The position numbers and the translations under genes are program-made. A stretch of DNA of 8,425 nucleotides from Eubacterium sp. (GTDB lineage Bacteria > Bacillota > Clostridia > Lachnospirales > CAG-274), in contig JAJBVU010000109.1 in NCBI GenBank assembly GCA_020859645.1, positions 1-8,425 on the forward strand, in the 5' to 3' direction. Below, one piece after another: positions 8,064-8,425 of the stretch. The notes beneath the pieces were generated by a model. The model worked only from the letters and a program-made list of their open reading frames with translations, made no database searches and was not told the DNA's origin. Positions within the stretch are counted from its first letter, which is position 1; each line of letters begins with the position of its first letter.

Positions 8064-8086
8064 AGCAAGTTTAAAGATTTATCCTT

Positions 8087-8124
8087 GACCACCATTTGCT
8101 TACATCATAGGGTGGTCTTTTTTT
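8087..8124 (+). terminator. Intrinsic terminator of the antitoxin RNA
   Basis: GACCACC (8087-8093) and GGTGGTC (8111-8117) form a perfect 7-bp stem with a 17-base loop, followed by seven T residues (8118-8124). The loop is long for a terminator, but the GC-rich stem and T-run fit. The element lies inside the 3' end of the toxin gene on the other strand: its 3' arm and T-run encode Lys-Lys-Asp-His-Pro and the loop holds the toxin stop codon. Confidence 0.72.
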
Positions 8125-8213
8125 GCAACATTTATCAACAATGCTATATACTTAATGTCATACAAAGTTTGTATAACAACAAAGCAAGCATAAATCAAAT
8201 CATATGCTGTCAT
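8100..8213 (-). CDS. Candidate type I toxin, 37-residue TxpA/holin-like hydrophobic peptide
   Basis: This small minus-strand ORF encodes 37 residues beginning MTAYDLIYACFVVIQTL and ending NVAKKDHPMM. The start resembles the M-[ST]-x-Y-[DE] opening of Bacillus TxpA and holin-like toxins, and KKDHP resembles the KKDTHP that follows the TxpA membrane segment (from memory of that protein). Residues 6-30 are largely hydrophobic and could span the membrane, though Q15, D19 and K21 interrupt them, which is unusual. TxpA itself is longer (59 residues). Translation is supported by AGGTGA at 8224-8219, exactly complementary to the 16S tail and five bases before the ATG. An in-frame GTG at 8222-8220 overlaps that site and is unlikely. 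A promoter, structured leader, downstream terminator and convergent antisense RNA complete a type I toxin-antitoxin layout. Membrane damage as its activity is inferred from the family. It is too short to be found by ordinary gene callers. Confidence 0.68.
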   Translation of the reverse strand: MTAYDLIYACFVVIQTLYDIKYIALLINVAKKDHPMM

Positions 8214-8218
8214 CAGCG

Positions 8219-8224
8219 TCACCT
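8219..8224 (-). promoter_or_regulatory. Ribosome binding site of the toxin, predicted to be sequestered
   Basis: AGGTGA on the minus strand matches the 3' part of the ideal GGAGGTGAT and sits five bases before ATG. CAGGTGAC (8225-8218) can pair with GTACCTG (8338-8332) in the leader, with one bulged G, which would hide this site in the folded mRNA. Confidence 0.65.
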
Positions 8225-8228
8225 GGAA

Positions 8229-8285
8229 CCCGAAAGAAATCGGGCGGCTACTGAGAATTTTTCAACGAAAAAATCTCAGTAGCCG
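8229..8285 (-). other. Two stacked hairpins in the toxin mRNA leader
   Basis: The larger hairpin has 19-base arms, 8285-8267 and 8263-8245, with a single mismatch and a three-base loop. It adjoins a small hairpin, CCCGA (8229-8233) with TCGGG (8240-8244). Both lie just upstream of the toxin ribosome binding site. On the + strand the large stem is followed by T5 (8286-8290), so it could also act as a back-up terminator in that direction. Confidence 0.7.
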
Positions 8286-8358
8286 TTTTTGCGTCAGCAA
8301 AAATTCTGAACACTTTATAATAAAAGTCCGACAGGTACTAAAATTATAATAGAAGTTC

Positions 8359-8392
8359 GCCTAACCAACCCTTTTGCAGCTTGCCTGTTGCT
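8359..8392 (-). repeat. Right copy of imperfect inverted repeat (5' end of toxin mRNA)
   Basis: The minus strand reads AGCAAC (8392-8387), a six-base spacer, GCTGCAA (8380-8374), AAGG, then GTTGGTTAGGC (8369-8359). The last two blocks lie at the predicted 5' end of the toxin mRNA and are complementary to its 3' region (7 + 11 bp, one G-U). AGCAAC probably lies just upstream of the transcription start. Confidence 0.8.
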
Positions 8393-8421
8393 ATTATATC
8401 AAAAGTATTTTTGAAAGTAAA
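8393..8421 (-). promoter_or_regulatory. Promoter of the toxin mRNA, extended -10 type
   Basis: On the minus strand, TTTACT (8421-8416, four of six matches to TTGACA) is followed after 17 bases by a perfect TATAAT (8398-8393), with TG one base upstream (8401-8400) making an extended -10. The predicted start is the A near 8386, giving an untranslated leader of about 173 bases. Confidence 0.75.
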
Positions 8422-8425
8422 GATA

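Larger units (their letters stand above)
7984..8124 (+). ncRNA. Candidate antitoxin RNA (RatA-like), antisense to the toxin mRNA 3' end
   Basis: The predicted transcript is about 140 nt, bounded by the TATAAT promoter at 7972-7977 and the terminator at 8087-8124. It contains no ATG, so it is probably non-coding. It has a 13-bp hairpin (7993-8024, one A-C mismatch, loop CTGCAA), a second hairpin TGCTGC (8045-8050) with GCAGCA (8062-8067), and a terminator stem. CGACT (8033-8037) can pair with AGTCG (8052-8056) in the second hairpin's loop, allowing a pseudoknot. The whole RNA is complementary to the 3' part of the minus-strand toxin mRNA, including the last 25 bases of its coding region. This layout matches RatA/TxpA of Bacillus, in which the antisense RNA pairs with the toxin mRNA 3' end and brings RNase III cleavage. 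The assignment rests on layout, not on detectable identity to RatA. Confidence 0.65.

Noticed and set aside
8085..8282. A 65-codon + strand open frame starting at TTG
   Set aside because: It begins inside the antitoxin terminator, runs opposite to the toxin gene and through the leader hairpin, and has no ribosome binding site; its composition looks like antisense of the locus.
8343..8348. A second perfect TATAAT on the minus strand inside the toxin leader
   Set aside because: No acceptable -35 lies 16-18 bases upstream and there is no TGn extension, whereas 8421-8393 has both. A secondary start remains possible.
8039..8392. The inverted repeat as terminal repeats of a small mobile element
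   Set aside because: The copies lie inside the antitoxin RNA and next to the toxin start site rather than at the outer edges, there are no flanking target duplications, and RNA pairing explains them better.
1..8425. tRNA or rRNA genes, CRISPR arrays, insertion sequences
   Set aside because: No cloverleaf, regular spacer-repeat pattern or transposase was seen on either strand.

Overview
The window reads as a stretch of chromosome from a low-to-moderate GC, endospore-forming Clostridia-type Firmicute (Oscillospiraceae or Lachnospiraceae-like; the exact genus cannot be told from the sequence). The basis is a SipL-like spore-morphogenesis gene, a DUF1385-prmC-prfA cluster of the kind common in Clostridia, strong GGAGG/AGGTGA ribosome binding sites, and a convergent TxpA-type toxin/antisense-RNA pair of Firmicute style.

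Positions 12-2917 hold a translation-termination block: a DUF1385 (YqhQ-like) membrane protein, prmC (the methyltransferase for release-factor GGQ glutamine) overlapping it by four bases, and prfA (release factor 1, the PrmC substrate) 24 bases later. Positions 2967-5420 encode glycogen/alpha-glucan phosphorylase, and 5450-6280 an Mrp/Nbp35-type P-loop ATPase for iron-sulfur cluster handling. All five genes are on the + strand with short gaps (4-base overlap, then 24, 49 and 29 bases) and no terminator between them. They could be one long operon, although glgP and mrp may have their own promoters.

A long hairpin with a T-run follows mrp (6286-6342). Its 3' arm contains the ribosome binding site of the next gene, a sipL-like DUF3794+LysM spore-coat gene that starts with TTG at 6345. 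A sigma-E-like promoter overlaps the 5' arm, so a sporulation transcript would start between the arms and leave the ribosome binding site free. A read-through transcript from mrp would instead fold it up or terminate.

The 518 bases after sipL (7908-8425) contain no ORF of usual length, but they hold what I consider the most interesting part of the window: a compact candidate type I toxin-antitoxin locus. A minus-strand 37-codon ORF (8213-8100) encodes a small hydrophobic peptide starting MTAYD and ending KKDHPMM, resembling TxpA/holin-like toxins. It has a good extended -10 promoter (8421-8393), a highly structured leader of about 170 bases and an AGGTGA ribosome binding site. A + strand promoter (7949-7977) with a perfect TATAAT and 17-base spacer drives a non-coding RNA of about 140 nt. 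This RNA ends at a terminator inside the toxin's last codons and is fully antisense to the toxin mRNA 3' end. The start of the toxin mRNA is also complementary to its own 3' region over two blocks (7 + 11 bp), which suggests a 5'-3' long-distance lock. The antitoxin RNA carries nearly the same sequence as the toxin 5' end.
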